Source of the DNA: JANXZS01 sp963797255
GTDB taxonomy: Bacteria; Acidobacteriota; Terriglobia; Terriglobales; Acidobacteriaceae
Length of the DNA: 64,000 bases
NCBI GenBank assembly: GCA_963797255.1
Contig: CAWCOV010000021.1
Location: forward strand, 62,001 to 126,000
Direction of reading: 5' to 3'
The notes under the pieces were generated by a model that was not told the origin of the DNA, searched no databases, and saw only the letters and a program-made list of their open reading frames with translations. The position numbers and the translations under genes are program-made. Below, piece after piece: positions 25,045-33,550 of the stretch; position 1 is the stretch's first letter, and each line of letters opens with the position of its first letter.

Positions 25045-26727
25045 ATGAATTTCCGGAAGCCTACCTTTCAGTGGATGCTTGGGGCCGTTGCCGTCTCAAC
25101 CTTCACTGCAGTCTGCGCTGTCGCACAAAACGCGCCCACCTCCTCAAAGCCCAACATCGTAATGCTCATGACGGACGACACCGGTTGGAATGATTTCGGT
25201 GCCTATTCAGGGGGAGGCGCGACTCTCGGCCACCCCACTCCCAATATCGATAAGATGGCCAAAGAGGGTGCCGTTTTCACAAGTTGGTACGGCCAGGCAA
25301 GCTGCACCGCAGGTCGCGCCTCATTCATGACAGGACGAATCCCGATCCGTTCGGCGCTTTCAATCGTGGTTGCACCGGGCGACGAAAACTATCTCCGCCC
25401 AGAAACACCGACGATTGCCGAGTTTTTCAAGAAGAATGGCTACACCACATACTTCTCGGGAAAATGGCATATGGGCGACAAGCCCGAGGCTTATCCAATC
25501 AGTCATGGCTTCGACGAGATGAAGGAGTTCGCCGCCTATTACGCCGGCGTCTACTCCTACCCCGACACTTCCAAGTGGTTTCATCCATGGTTCCCGTCCT
25601 ACAACCCGGAGTTCGCCAAAATGTGGGACTCCGTTGTCAACCTGGGTGAGTGGGAGGGTGTAGCAGGCAAACCCGCCACGAAGGTCGCCACCATCACCTA
25701 CGACTACATGGCAACCATGGACGAACGCCAGGCAGACTACGCCGTCGCCTACATCAAAGAACACGCCAAGAGCGGCAAGCCCTTCTTCATGGACGTGAAC
25801 TGGATCAAGATGCACAACCCGACAAATGCGGCGCCGGATTTCCGCGGCAAGTCACACTTGGGTGACTATTCAGATTCGCTGATGGAAATGGACGCCGACA
25901 TCGGCAAAGTGCTGGATGAGATTCGTGCCGATGCCCCCAACACTATCGTTATCCTCACCGCCGACAATGGCGCTTGGCTCGATGCTTACCCGGATGCCGG
26001 AACTACCCCATTCCGCGGCGAGAAAGGCTCGGCGTTTGAAGGCGGCTGGCGTGTTCCTGCCATCATGACGTGGCCCGGACACATTCCGGCGGGCGTACAG
26101 TACGGCGAAATGATGTCGCACATCGATTGCTGGTCCACGCTAGCCGCCATGGCAGGCATCACTCCTCCACCCGTTGGCGAAATGAAGGACAACAACGGCA
26201 AACCCATATACTTCGACAGCATCGACAACAGCGCTTATATCCTGGGTAAGTCTGATCACTCGGCTCGCAAGTCCTGGATCTACGTCAACGGCGAGTATCT
26301 TAATGCCATCCGCACAGATATTGGCGGAGATGCCAACAACCCAGCCCTGAATATCGCATGGAAGTTCATTTGGACTGCGAAGGATTCCTGGCTGGGACCT
26401 ACCCAAGGGCTCGGCTCCATTCCCGCCGTTTATAACCTCACCATGGACCCGTTTGAGAGATACGACATGATCTTCAACGGAGCCGAAGGCGAAATGAATG
26501 GATTACGGACATCGCCGGGACGGTACGCGGGCGAAGATAACGGCTGGTCCGCTGCACTTTTTTCGGCGGCATTGGTTGAATTCGACAAGTCCGTAATGAA
26601 GTATCCAAGCATCCAGCGGTTTCCGGGGGGTGCGTCGACCGACTTGATACCGAACCTCCAGAATCCCAAGAACCCGGTGCCTTCGTTGGATCCAAACAAT
26701 ATGCCAAAATCAATTTCGACGGACTAA
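25045..26727 (+). CDS. Secreted arylsulfatase-like enzyme (sulfatase 1)
   Basis: A 560-residue S1-type sulfatase with a Sec signal peptide (MLGAVAVSTFTAVCAVAQ, cleavage near AQNA). The calcium site begins MLMTDDTGWND, and the formylglycine motif is Cys87 in SCTAGRASF (CxAxR type). Further family signatures are the HMGDKPE loop (SGKWHMGD), NWIKMHNP and ILTADNGAWLDAYPDAGTTPFRG (core TADNGAW and GTTPFRGEK). It needs maturation by a formylglycine-generating or anSME enzyme, not seen here. The protein is closely related to the next gene, and their signal peptides are almost identical, so they are tandem duplicates. The probable substrates are sulfate esters of glycans. Confidence 0.93.
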   Translation: MNFRKPTFQWMLGAVAVSTFTAVCAVAQNAPTSSKPNIVMLMTDDTGWNDFGAYSGGGATLGHPTPNIDKMAKEGAVFTSWYGQASCTAGRASFMTGRIPIRSALSIVVAPGDENYLRPETPTIAEFFKKNGYTTYFSGKWHMGDKPEAYPISHGFDEMKEFAAYYAGVYSYPDTSKWFHPWFPSYNPEFAKMWDSVVNLGEWEGVAGKPATKVATITYDYMATMDERQADYAVAYIKEHAKSGKPFFMDVNWIKMHNPTNAAPDFRGKSHLGDYSDSLMEMDADIGKVLDEIRADAPNTIVILTADNGAWLDAYPDAGTTPFRGEKGSAFEGGWRVPAIMTWPGHIPAGVQYGEMMSHIDCWSTLAAMAGITPPPVGEMKDNNGKPIYFDSIDNSAYILGKSDHSARKSWIYVNGEYLNAIRTDIGGDANNPALNIAWKFIWTAKDSWLGPTQGLGSIPAVYNLTMDPFERYDMIFNGAEGEMNGLRTSPGRYAGEDNGWSAALFSAALVEFDKSVMKYPSIQRFPGGASTDLIPNLQNPKNPVPSLDPNNMPKSISTD

Positions 26728-26745
26728 CTTCTTTCTCACAATTTG

Positions 26746-26777
26746 GAGAGGCGCGCAGCAATGCGCGCCTCTCTTTT
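26746..26777 (+). terminator. Rho-independent terminator after sulfatase 1
   Basis: A perfect 12-bp stem GAGAGGCGCGCA/TGCGCGCCTCTC with a GCAA tetraloop, followed by TTTT. Its core is the same as the terminator at 24781, so the terminator is part of the duplicated unit. Confidence 0.9.
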
Positions 26778-27012
26778 AGGCGCTTGAAATCCTCGTTCCC
26801 CTGCAATCCATCAGCCGAAACCTTAAAACAATGCAATGGTTTTCCAGACCCCCGGATAGCTGGAACTCTAAGAAAAAGCAGCCACTCCACTAGTAGTTTT
26901 GCCAATAGCCCTTGGACAAGGCGATTCCTTATGATCACGCGACAATCCGATAGAAACGCGCGATATCCCCCGCGCTCGCGATTGTAGAGATGTCTAAAAT
27001 GTCGGAGGTCAT
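26778..27012 (+). promoter_or_regulatory. Second copy of duplicated sulfatase leader
   Basis: About 170 bases strongly similar to 24870-25044 (CCACTCCACTAGTAGTTTTG, TATGATCACGCGACAATCCG, GTCGGAGGTCATATG). Conservation against a background of changes between the genes suggests that the promoter or a regulator site lies here. Exact elements are not resolved. Confidence 0.65.
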
Positions 27013-28587
27013 ATGAAATTCAGTAAGCCAATCCTTAAGTGGATGCTTGGGGCCGTCGCCGTCTCAACTCTCACTGCTGTTTGCGCGGTCGCACAAAACG
27101 CGCCCACCTCCTCAAAACCAAACATCCTCTTCATCATGGGCGACGATATTGGCTGGATGCAACCCAGCATCTATCATCGCGGCCTTATGGTCGGCGAAAC
27201 CCCTAACATCGACCGCATCGGCAACGAGGGCGGCATTTTCATGACCTATTACGCGGAGCAAAGCTGTACCGCTGGTCGGAATTCATTTTTCACCGGCATG
27301 CATCCGCTTCGCACCGGCATGATCCCTCCGCAACTTCCCGGCAGCCCGTCCTACCTGCGGCCCGGAACCCCTGCGCTGGCCTGGTTCCTGCGCGATCTGG
27401 GATACAACACCGGCGAGTTCGGCAAGAATCACCTCGGTGATCACACCGATGCATTGCCGACCGCTCACGGGTTCCAGGAATTCTGGGGGTACCTCTATCA
27501 CCTGGACGCGATGCAAGGTGTAAGCTTTCCTGACATCAATATCAATCCGAACAAGCAGGGCATTGTCCCTCCTTGCAAGAACACGCCGATCCCCGGACTG
27601 CCGGAAGTTCCTGGCGCCGTCGACCCCAGGACTGCGAATTGCCTGACGCCGCCACGCAACGTCTTGTTGTGCAAATCATCCGACGGTACTTCGAAAAATC
27701 AAACCTGTCACGACGAAGGCCCGCTGACCCTCGAGAGATCGAAGGGCGTAGACGAGGAGATTTCGACCCACGTCATCGACTTCCTCGATCGCAACGACCC
27801 GAAGAAAACGAATAAACCCTTCTTCGTGTGGTACAACCCCGCCCGCATGCACATCACCACCGTGCTATCGGATAAATACATGGCCATGGTCGGAGAGCCC
27901 GGCGGCAAGGATTGGGGCGTAAATGAAGCCGGCATGAAGCAGATGGACGACAACATCGGCCTCGTCCTGGACAAGCTGCAGCAGATGGGCCAACTCGATA
28001 ACACCATCGTCGTCTTCACCACGGACAACGGAGCTGAAGTCATCACCTATCCAGACGGTGGTACGACACCATTTAAGGGTGGCAAGCTGACCACATGGGA
28101 AGGCGGCATGCGCGCGCCAGCCGTCATCCGTTGGCCGGGACATATCAAGGATCACACGGTCTTCAACCAGATTTTTGCCTCTCTGGATTGGGTGCCGACA
28201 CTGGTTGACATCGCCGGGGGACCGAAAGGCGATGGGCTCAAGACGCAGATCGAAGCCGGAAAATATCCCGGAATCGTCAAGACCACGCTCGACGGAGTGG
28301 ATCAGCGCGCGTACTTGGAAGGCACTTCGGACAAATCGGCGCGAGACACCTTCTTCTACTACACGGGTCCTGTGCCGTCTGCGGTGCGCTACAAGAACTG
28401 GAAGATGTATTACGCAATGGAGGGTGTATGCCCGACCTGCGGGCTGAGCGGACCCGTCACCTATAAATGGACCCAGATCGACAACATCAAGCGTGATCCC
28501 TTCGAGGCGGCTATCGGTCCCGAGCAAACGACCACACTTTGGCATGGGCGGCGCACTTGCCGGCCCAGTCACCGCCTATGTATATGA
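27013..28587 (+). CDS. Secreted arylsulfatase-like enzyme (sulfatase 2), frameshifted near 3' end
   Basis: Paralogue of the upstream sulfatase. It shares the signal peptide (WMLGAVAVST...AVCAVAQNAP), IMGDDIGWMQ and the formylglycine Cys85 in SCTAGRNSFFTG, followed by HPLRTGMIPP. Other sulfatase signatures are FGKNHLGD, VWYNPARMH and VFTTDNGAEVITYPDGGTTP (core TTDNGAE). A Cys-containing insert (VPPCKNTP, ANCLTPPRNVLLCKSS) is absent from sulfatase 1. The frame fails after PEQTTTL: one T too many in TTT at 28538-28540. The natural protein should continue as LGMGGALAGPVTAYVYDWN to 28741. The catalytic part is unaffected. Confidence 0.9.
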   Translation: MKFSKPILKWMLGAVAVSTLTAVCAVAQNAPTSSKPNILFIMGDDIGWMQPSIYHRGLMVGETPNIDRIGNEGGIFMTYYAEQSCTAGRNSFFTGMHPLRTGMIPPQLPGSPSYLRPGTPALAWFLRDLGYNTGEFGKNHLGDHTDALPTAHGFQEFWGYLYHLDAMQGVSFPDININPNKQGIVPPCKNTPIPGLPEVPGAVDPRTANCLTPPRNVLLCKSSDGTSKNQTCHDEGPLTLERSKGVDEEISTHVIDFLDRNDPKKTNKPFFVWYNPARMHITTVLSDKYMAMVGEPGGKDWGVNEAGMKQMDDNIGLVLDKLQQMGQLDNTIVVFTTDNGAEVITYPDGGTTPFKGGKLTTWEGGMRAPAVIRWPGHIKDHTVFNQIFASLDWVPTLVDIAGGPKGDGLKTQIEAGKYPGIVKTTLDGVDQRAYLEGTSDKSARDTFFYYTGPVPSAVRYKNWKMYYAMEGVCPTCGLSGPVTYKWTQIDNIKRDPFEAAIGPEQTTTLWHGRRTCRPSHRLCI

Positions 28588-28741
28588 CTGGAACATCCTT
28601 CCGCTCGGCCAGTTGCTGTGGCTCAAGGAACTCGAAAGCTATGAGGCGTATCCGCCGTTGCAGGATCCCGCAAGCTATAACCTGAGCCAGGTGATGCAAC
28701 AGATCAAGCAACAACGGGGGACCAGTCACGCCGGCGATTAA
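28493..28741 (+). CDS. Sulfatase 2, C-terminal fragment
   Basis: From about 28541 this frame is the real continuation of sulfatase 2: GMGGALAGPVTAYVYDWNIL, PLGQLLWLKELESYEAYPPL and YNLSQVMQQIKQ. This is a C-terminal subdomain seen in related arylsulfatases. The ATG at 28493 is not a biological start. The stop at 28741 is the true end of the gene, giving about 575 residues when one T is removed. Confidence 0.75.
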   Translation: MIPSRRLSVPSKRPHFGMGGALAGPVTAYVYDWNILPLGQLLWLKELESYEAYPPLQDPASYNLSQVMQQIKQQRGTSHAGD

Positions 28742-28867
28742 AGCCGGAAAAGTCACTGCGGGCCGAAGGCAGTACAGCACTCAGAATTGAGGAACTTGAA
28801 ACAGATGAAAGTGAGGCGGGGAAGGGCCCGTATGGCCTTCCTCACCTCGCATCAGAAAGGAAAACTC

Positions 28868-29278
28868 ATGAAGAAAATCGCGTTAGCAACGATCGCGGTA
28901 GGGACGACGGTTCTGATGAGTTCCTTACCGGCGATGGCACAGTGGCAAAAGATCGGGTTCACAACCACGTCCAGCTTCTACGCAGGGGATGCAAAAATGC
29001 CCCCGGGGTCGTATATTCTGAGGCAGATGGAGGATGACCCAAATGCCTATTTGCTGCAGAATACCGCAGGCACTCACACCGTAGTCATTGAGGGGAGGCC
29101 CTCCTCCAAAAAGTCAACGGGGAAGACCGATATTCTCTTCAATCGGTACGGAGACATGGATTATCTTGAGACGGTAGAAACTCCAAACGATACTTCGGTG
29201 GACCTGATGTCTCCGGCTGCGGAAAAGCTCGCCGCAAAGAAGGGTTCTCCGAAGCCGCACACCGTTCCGGCCAAGTAG
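28868..29278 (+). CDS. Small secreted protein, AEKLAAKKGSP family, member 1
   Basis: 136 residues; the start at ATG 28868 has AAGGA nine bases upstream. A Sec signal is followed by a compact domain with FYAGDAKMPPGSYIL, QMEDDPNAYLLQNTAGTHTV and the C-terminal block AEKLAAKKGSPKPHTVPAK. It is paralogous to the gene at 29921, with the same order of motifs. I do not know a function. The domain is mostly beta-strand by pattern. It follows the sulfatase pair by about 125 bases but has its own ribosome site. Confidence 0.82.
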   Translation: MKKIALATIAVGTTVLMSSLPAMAQWQKIGFTTTSSFYAGDAKMPPGSYILRQMEDDPNAYLLQNTAGTHTVVIEGRPSSKKSTGKTDILFNRYGDMDYLETVETPNDTSVDLMSPAAEKLAAKKGSPKPHTVPAK

Positions 29279-29432
29279 AAGTCACACAAATGCACGAACG
29301 CCCATGATCGTTCTTATGGTTGCTATTGAAAGCTGAAGCCACTTTGGGCAACGGGAAGCATCCGGGAAGTACCCTTTCCTGGTTTGCAAAAATTATCCAC
29401 GAGGTTTATACAATTCACCCATAAGGAGACCT

Positions 29433-29843
29433 ATGTCGCGATATTCGAAGTGGTTCAGCGCGTTGTTGACTGGTGTAGTTGCCTTTGTCCTGACAATTGG
29501 AGTGCAAAGTGCCTTTGCTGACGACCTCACCCACGCAATCAGCGGGACAGTAAAGAGCGTGGATAAGGCCACTAAGACCATGGTGGTTAAAACCGGGGAT
29601 GGCGCAGAACATACGATCAAATGGACGGACCACACCGTAGTAAAGGGAGCCAAGGACACTGGAAAGGGTGTTGCGGAGGGCAGCGAGGCTACGGCCAAAG
29701 CTACGGAAAAGGGTACTGAGGACACAGGCAAGGGGATAGCTGAGGGTAGCAAGGTCACCGTGCAGTACACCGAAAAAGCAGGCGAAAAAACTGCCACCGG
29801 GATTAAAGTCGCCAGCAAGAAAACTGCGGATGCAATGAAGTAA
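29433..29843 (+). CDS. Secreted protein with TGKGVAEGS repeats, hypothetical
   Basis: 136 residues from ATG 29433 (AAGGAG six bases upstream). A signal peptide (FSALLTGVVAFVLTIGVQSAFA) is followed by a short beta domain, ISGTVKSVDKATKTMVVKTG, AEHTIKWTDHTVVKG, of the kind found in small OB- or DUF5666-like exported proteins. A Lys/Glu/Thr-rich region then has two similar units, KDTGKGVAEGSEATAKATEK and EDTGKGIAEGSKVTVQYTEK. It ends in ASKKTADAMK. No enzyme motifs. It lies between the two AEKLAAKKGSP paralogues on the same strand. Confidence 0.75.
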   Translation: MSRYSKWFSALLTGVVAFVLTIGVQSAFADDLTHAISGTVKSVDKATKTMVVKTGDGAEHTIKWTDHTVVKGAKDTGKGVAEGSEATAKATEKGTEDTGKGIAEGSKVTVQYTEKAGEKTATGIKVASKKTADAMK

Positions 29844-29920
29844 AAGAAGTCAGACGTTGGGCCGGCTTCCAGCCAATTCTGAGTTGCAAAAAATTGATCG
29901 ATCCCGACAGAGAGGCTGAA

Positions 29921-30337
29921 ATGAAGAAAATTACCGTACTTGCGCTTGCATTAAGCGTGGTGACTCTGCTGGGTGGTTTGCCGGCGACGGCCCAGGATTT
30001 TGGGCTCAATGCCAAGTTCACAATGGCAACCACCTTTTACGCCGGGGGTGCCAAGTTGCCCGCCGGAACCTATTCAATCAAACAGTCGCAGGATGACCCA
30101 TCCGTATACGTCGTTACAAATAGTGCTGGCACACACACGGTCGATGTTCTTGGAAGCCGATCCACCAAGGCATCTAAGAGCGGTATAGAAATGGTCTTTC
30201 ACAAGTATGGAACTGGGGAATATCTCGTAGGGGTTCTGACAGCAACAGGTACCTCGGTAGATCTGGATCCCGGTGTCGCCGAGAAGCTTGCCGCCAAGAA
30301 AGGCAGTCCTCAAACCCACTCCGTTCCAGCCAAATAG
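29921..30337 (+). CDS. Small secreted protein, AEKLAAKKGSP family, member 2
   Basis: 138 residues; ATG 29921 with AGAGAGG seven bases upstream. After a signal peptide (VLALALSVVTLLGGLPATA) the body matches the gene at 28868: TTFYAGGAKLPAGTYSIKQ, DDPSVYVVTNSAGTHTVDVL, FHKYGTGEYL, GTSVDLDPGVAEKLAAKKGS and HSVPAK. The conserved FYAG-AK-P-G-Y and AGTHTV blocks suggest a small beta-rich envelope protein. Function unknown. A strong terminator begins 23 bases after the stop. Confidence 0.82.
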   Translation: MKKITVLALALSVVTLLGGLPATAQDFGLNAKFTMATTFYAGGAKLPAGTYSIKQSQDDPSVYVVTNSAGTHTVDVLGSRSTKASKSGIEMVFHKYGTGEYLVGVLTATGTSVDLDPGVAEKLAAKKGSPQTHSVPAK

Positions 30338-30360
30338 TTAAAAACAATTCATCCTGAAGT

Positions 30361-30399
30361 GCGCATGGAGCGGAAGCGATTCCGCTCCATGCGCTTTTT
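30361..30399 (+). terminator. Rho-independent terminator
   Basis: A perfect 15-bp stem (GCGCATGGAGCGGAA with TTCCGCTCCATGCGC), a GCGA tetraloop and TTTTT. It ends the small-secreted-protein group. Confidence 0.95.
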
Positions 30400-30995
30400 G
30401 GGGCCGCACCGTCGCCATTTTGCCTCGCAGGCAAACCCAACACCCCAACCGATCACCACTGCATTGGACTCGTCTCCTTCACGAGTTAGCCACTCTGCTA
30501 ACACCAGCCGCTTTCCGTTACTACTTTGGGGTTACAGAATCGCAAGATTGTAACCCCAACAAATGTACGCAAAGTGACGCATTTAAGACCCTTTTAGCGT
30601 GCAAAAAAGCAGCAAATCGCGCACCTCTAACCTATCGCTTAACATGATTATAATCAGTATATTAGAGCAAAATAGCAAGTTCTGGGCGCGCGTCGCAATA
30701 CGCGCAAAAAGTGCGTTTTTTCCGTTTTTCAAAAAGAAAGTGGTTCGTCGTAAAATGCCAAATTTCCGCCTCGAAAAAATAGCCGCATTTCCCGCTCCCG
30801 AGTATGTACGCCGGATGAAAAGACAGCCCTCTCCAATACAGCATCGCAGGCAGCGAAATGCTGTTCTAAAATTGAGACTTGCCGCCGTTTCCGGTCCCGT
30901 ATCAGCTCGTCGCCACCGCGACCCGCTAATCCACAAGTCTCGAAGAATGCGGAAGATTCGCGCTGCACGATTTGAATACGAATAGAGGGCTGTAA
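30400..30995 (+). other. AT-rich non-coding region upstream of the PLP decarboxylase
   Basis: About 600 bases without a credible gene. It is visibly richer in A and T than its surroundings (about 30590-30790). It holds a structured hairpin (30526-30559) and a TATAAT at 30649-30654 with no good -35. An open frame at 30599-30985 is very basic, has no ribosome site and looks accidental. It may carry regulatory signals for the decarboxylase. Confidence 0.6.
30526..30559. other. Bulged hairpin with GNRA tetraloop
   Basis: TTGGGGTTAC pairs with GTAACCCCAA (10 bp), then an AG bulge, AATC/GATT (4 bp) and a GCAA loop. No U-run follows, so it is not a standard terminator. It may be a structured RNA element or an operator. 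Confidence 0.5.
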
Positions 30996-33464
30996 ATGAG
31001 TGAAGGTCGTTGGGTTCTGTTAATTGCAAGCGAGGTTGGCGGCACCGATTCTGTTTCCGATCGCGCCATGGAACGCCTGGTCGATGCGATCAGCAAAGAG
31101 GGCTACGAAGTCGTAAGAACCTCCACCCCGGAAGACGGCCTCTCGCTCGTAAAATCCGACCCTTCACACAGCGCAATCCTCCTCGACTGGGACCTCGCCG
31201 GCGACCATCAATTCGATGAACGCGCGGCACTCAAAATCATTCGCGCCGTGCGCCGCCGCAACAAAAAAGTCCCGATATTTCTTATCGCCGATCGCACCCT
31301 CGTTAGCGAACTCCCGCTCGAAGTTGTCAAGCAGGTTCACGAATATATTCACCTATTCGGCGACACCCCGGCCTTCATCGCAAACCGCGTAGACTTCGCT
31401 GTTGAGCGGTATAACGAGCAGCTTCTCCCGCCCTATTTTCGCGAGTTGAAGAAGTATAACGATCAGGGTGCATACTCATGGGACGCCCCCGGACACATGG
31501 GTGGTGTCGCCTTCCTCAAACATCCGGTTGGCATGGAGTTTCATCGCTTCTTCGGCGAAAATCTCCTGCGCTCCGATCTCGGCATTTCTACCTCTCCATT
31601 AGGATCTTGGCTTGACCACATCGGCCCTCCGGGAGAGTCGGAACGGAATGCCGCCCGCATATTCGGTGCCGATTGGACATTCTACGTGCTCGGTGGATCT
31701 TCAACATCGAATCAGATCGTTGGACACGGCGTAATCGCTCAGGACGACATCGTGCTCGCCGATGCGAATTGCCATAAATCCATTTGTCATTCACTCACCG
31801 TCACCGGCGCGCGGCCCGTCTATTTAAAGCCGACGCGCAACGGTTACGGCATGATAGGCCTCGTGCCCCTCAAGCGTTTCAGCCCTGACTTCATCAAGGG
31901 CCTGATTGACAAAAGTCCACTCGCCGCGGGCGCGCCAGTGCAGACCCCCACCTACGCCGTCGTCACCAACTCGACCTACGACGGGCTTTGCTACGACGTA
32001 AATCGCGTAGTCACAGAATTATCGAAGAGTGTGCCACGCGTGCATTTTGACGAGGCCTGGTATGCCTACGCAAAGTTCCACCAGATCTATCGCGGCCGCT
32101 TCGCAATGGATGTGCCGGATGAGATGCCAAATCGTCCGACTCTTTTCGCCGTGCAGTCCACGCACAAAATGCTTGCTGCATTTTCAATGGCGTCGATGGT
32201 GCACATCAAGCTTAGCCCGCGTGCGCCGCTCGAGTTTGATCAATTCAACGAGTCATTCATGATGCACGGCACTACGTCGCCGTTTTATCCGTTGATTGCG
32301 TCGCTCGACGTTGCCGCAGCCATGATGGATGAGCCCGCCGGTCCGACGTTGATGTACGAAACCATCCAGGACGCAATCAGCTTTCGCAAGGCCATGTCAT
32401 CCGTCGCACATCGCCTGCGCCAGGCGGAGGATGGAGATGGATGGTTCTTCCGCCTCTTCCAGCCCGATCAGGTGGTGGACCCGGACGCCGGCCTTACCTA
32501 TGTTTTTGAAGAGGCTCCTGATCTCCTGCTGTCGACAAACCCGAGTTGTTGGACGCTCAAACCGGGCGAAGACTGGCACGGTTATCAAGATGAAGACATT
32601 GCCGACGATTACTGCATGCTCGATCCGACCAAGGTCACTATCCTCATGCCTGGGGTCAACGCGCAGGGGCAGGTTGGTGAATCGGGCATTCCCGCCGCCA
32701 TCCTCACGGAATTTCTCGACGGCCGCAGAGTCGAAATCGCGCGCACCGGCGACTACACAGTCCTCGTACTTTTCTCCGTCGGAACCAGTAAAGGAAAGTG
32801 GGGAAGCCTTCTCGAAAATCTCTTTGAATTCAAGCGCCTCTACGATACGGAAGCTCCTCTTGAAGAAGCATTGCCCGAACTGGTTTCGAGATATCCATCT
32901 CGCTATCGCAATGTCACCCTCAAGGAACTGAGCGACGAGATGCATCAGGCTATGTTGAACCTGAATCTACCGGGACTTGTTGGAGAGGCGTGCGACGAGG
33001 ATTTCGATCCTGTGCTCACGCCTGCGCAAACGTATCAGAAATTGTTACGAAATGAAACGGAGAAGATCAAGTTCGGAGAGATGGCTGGGCGTATCGCTGC
33101 CGTAATGCTCGTACCCTACCCTCCGGGAATTCCCATGAGCATGCCCGGCGAACGTCTCGGCGGCCCGGAAAGTCCCGTCATTCGGCTCATCCTGGCCATG
33201 GAAGAGTTCGGCAAGCGCTTCCCAGGATTTGAGCGCGAGGTTCATGGCATCGAGGTGGATGCACAAGGAGACTACTGGATGCGCGCCGTGATTGAGAGCC
33301 CAACCGGAAGAAAAAGCAGCAGCGGAAAACAGCGGCCACCCAATTTTGCGCCGCCAGTGAAAAAGAGACGCCGTTCCACAATTAATCTCAAGTCCACTGA
33401 GAAGCAACAGCCTGCGCCCTCTGCGGAGCCACAAGAACCGAATCCCGGGACAGCAATCCACTAA
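30996..33464 (+). CDS. Orn/Lys/Arg decarboxylase (PLP fold type I) with receiver-like N-domain
   Basis: 822 residues. The N-terminal part (about 1-135) is the receiver-like 'wing' of biodegradative Lys/Arg/Orn decarboxylases (AILLDWDLAGD). The PLP core follows: SWDAPGHMGGVAF, GGSSTSNQIV, DANCHKSICHS, FDEAWYAYAKF with the cofactor Asp near 352, and the Schiff-base Lys391 in VQSTHKMLAAFSM. The C-terminal domain includes ITILMPGVN-like TILMPGVNAQGQ. The last about 55 residues are a Lys/Arg/Pro-rich tail beyond the family core. The reaction is decarboxylation of a basic amino acid, often for acid resistance or polyamine supply; the preferred substrate cannot be read from the sequence. Confidence 0.9.
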   Translation: MSEGRWVLLIASEVGGTDSVSDRAMERLVDAISKEGYEVVRTSTPEDGLSLVKSDPSHSAILLDWDLAGDHQFDERAALKIIRAVRRRNKKVPIFLIADRTLVSELPLEVVKQVHEYIHLFGDTPAFIANRVDFAVERYNEQLLPPYFRELKKYNDQGAYSWDAPGHMGGVAFLKHPVGMEFHRFFGENLLRSDLGISTSPLGSWLDHIGPPGESERNAARIFGADWTFYVLGGSSTSNQIVGHGVIAQDDIVLADANCHKSICHSLTVTGARPVYLKPTRNGYGMIGLVPLKRFSPDFIKGLIDKSPLAAGAPVQTPTYAVVTNSTYDGLCYDVNRVVTELSKSVPRVHFDEAWYAYAKFHQIYRGRFAMDVPDEMPNRPTLFAVQSTHKMLAAFSMASMVHIKLSPRAPLEFDQFNESFMMHGTTSPFYPLIASLDVAAAMMDEPAGPTLMYETIQDAISFRKAMSSVAHRLRQAEDGDGWFFRLFQPDQVVDPDAGLTYVFEEAPDLLLSTNPSCWTLKPGEDWHGYQDEDIADDYCMLDPTKVTILMPGVNAQGQVGESGIPAAILTEFLDGRRVEIARTGDYTVLVLFSVGTSKGKWGSLLENLFEFKRLYDTEAPLEEALPELVSRYPSRYRNVTLKELSDEMHQAMLNLNLPGLVGEACDEDFDPVLTPAQTYQKLLRNETEKIKFGEMAGRIAAVMLVPYPPGIPMSMPGERLGGPESPVIRLILAMEEFGKRFPGFEREVHGIEVDAQGDYWMRAVIESPTGRKSSSGKQRPPNFAPPVKKRRRSTINLKSTEKQQPAPSAEPQEPNPGTAIH

Positions 33465-33477
33465 GAGGAATTCACCG

Positions 33478-33510
33478 ACGGGACATTTCGCAAATGAGAT
33501 GTCCCGTTTT
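33478..33510 (+). terminator. Rho-independent terminator after the decarboxylase
   Basis: A perfect 9-bp stem ACGGGACAT/ATGTCCCGT, 12-base loop, then TTT. It lies 14 bases after the decarboxylase stop. Confidence 0.75.
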
Positions 33511-33550
33511 CAATTTCGCGATTCACGCAACGGGGCATCGCAAAGGTAAG

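Noticed and set aside
30599..30985. Possible 128-residue basic protein
   Set aside because: No ribosome site, no motif, AT-rich background; chance frame more likely.
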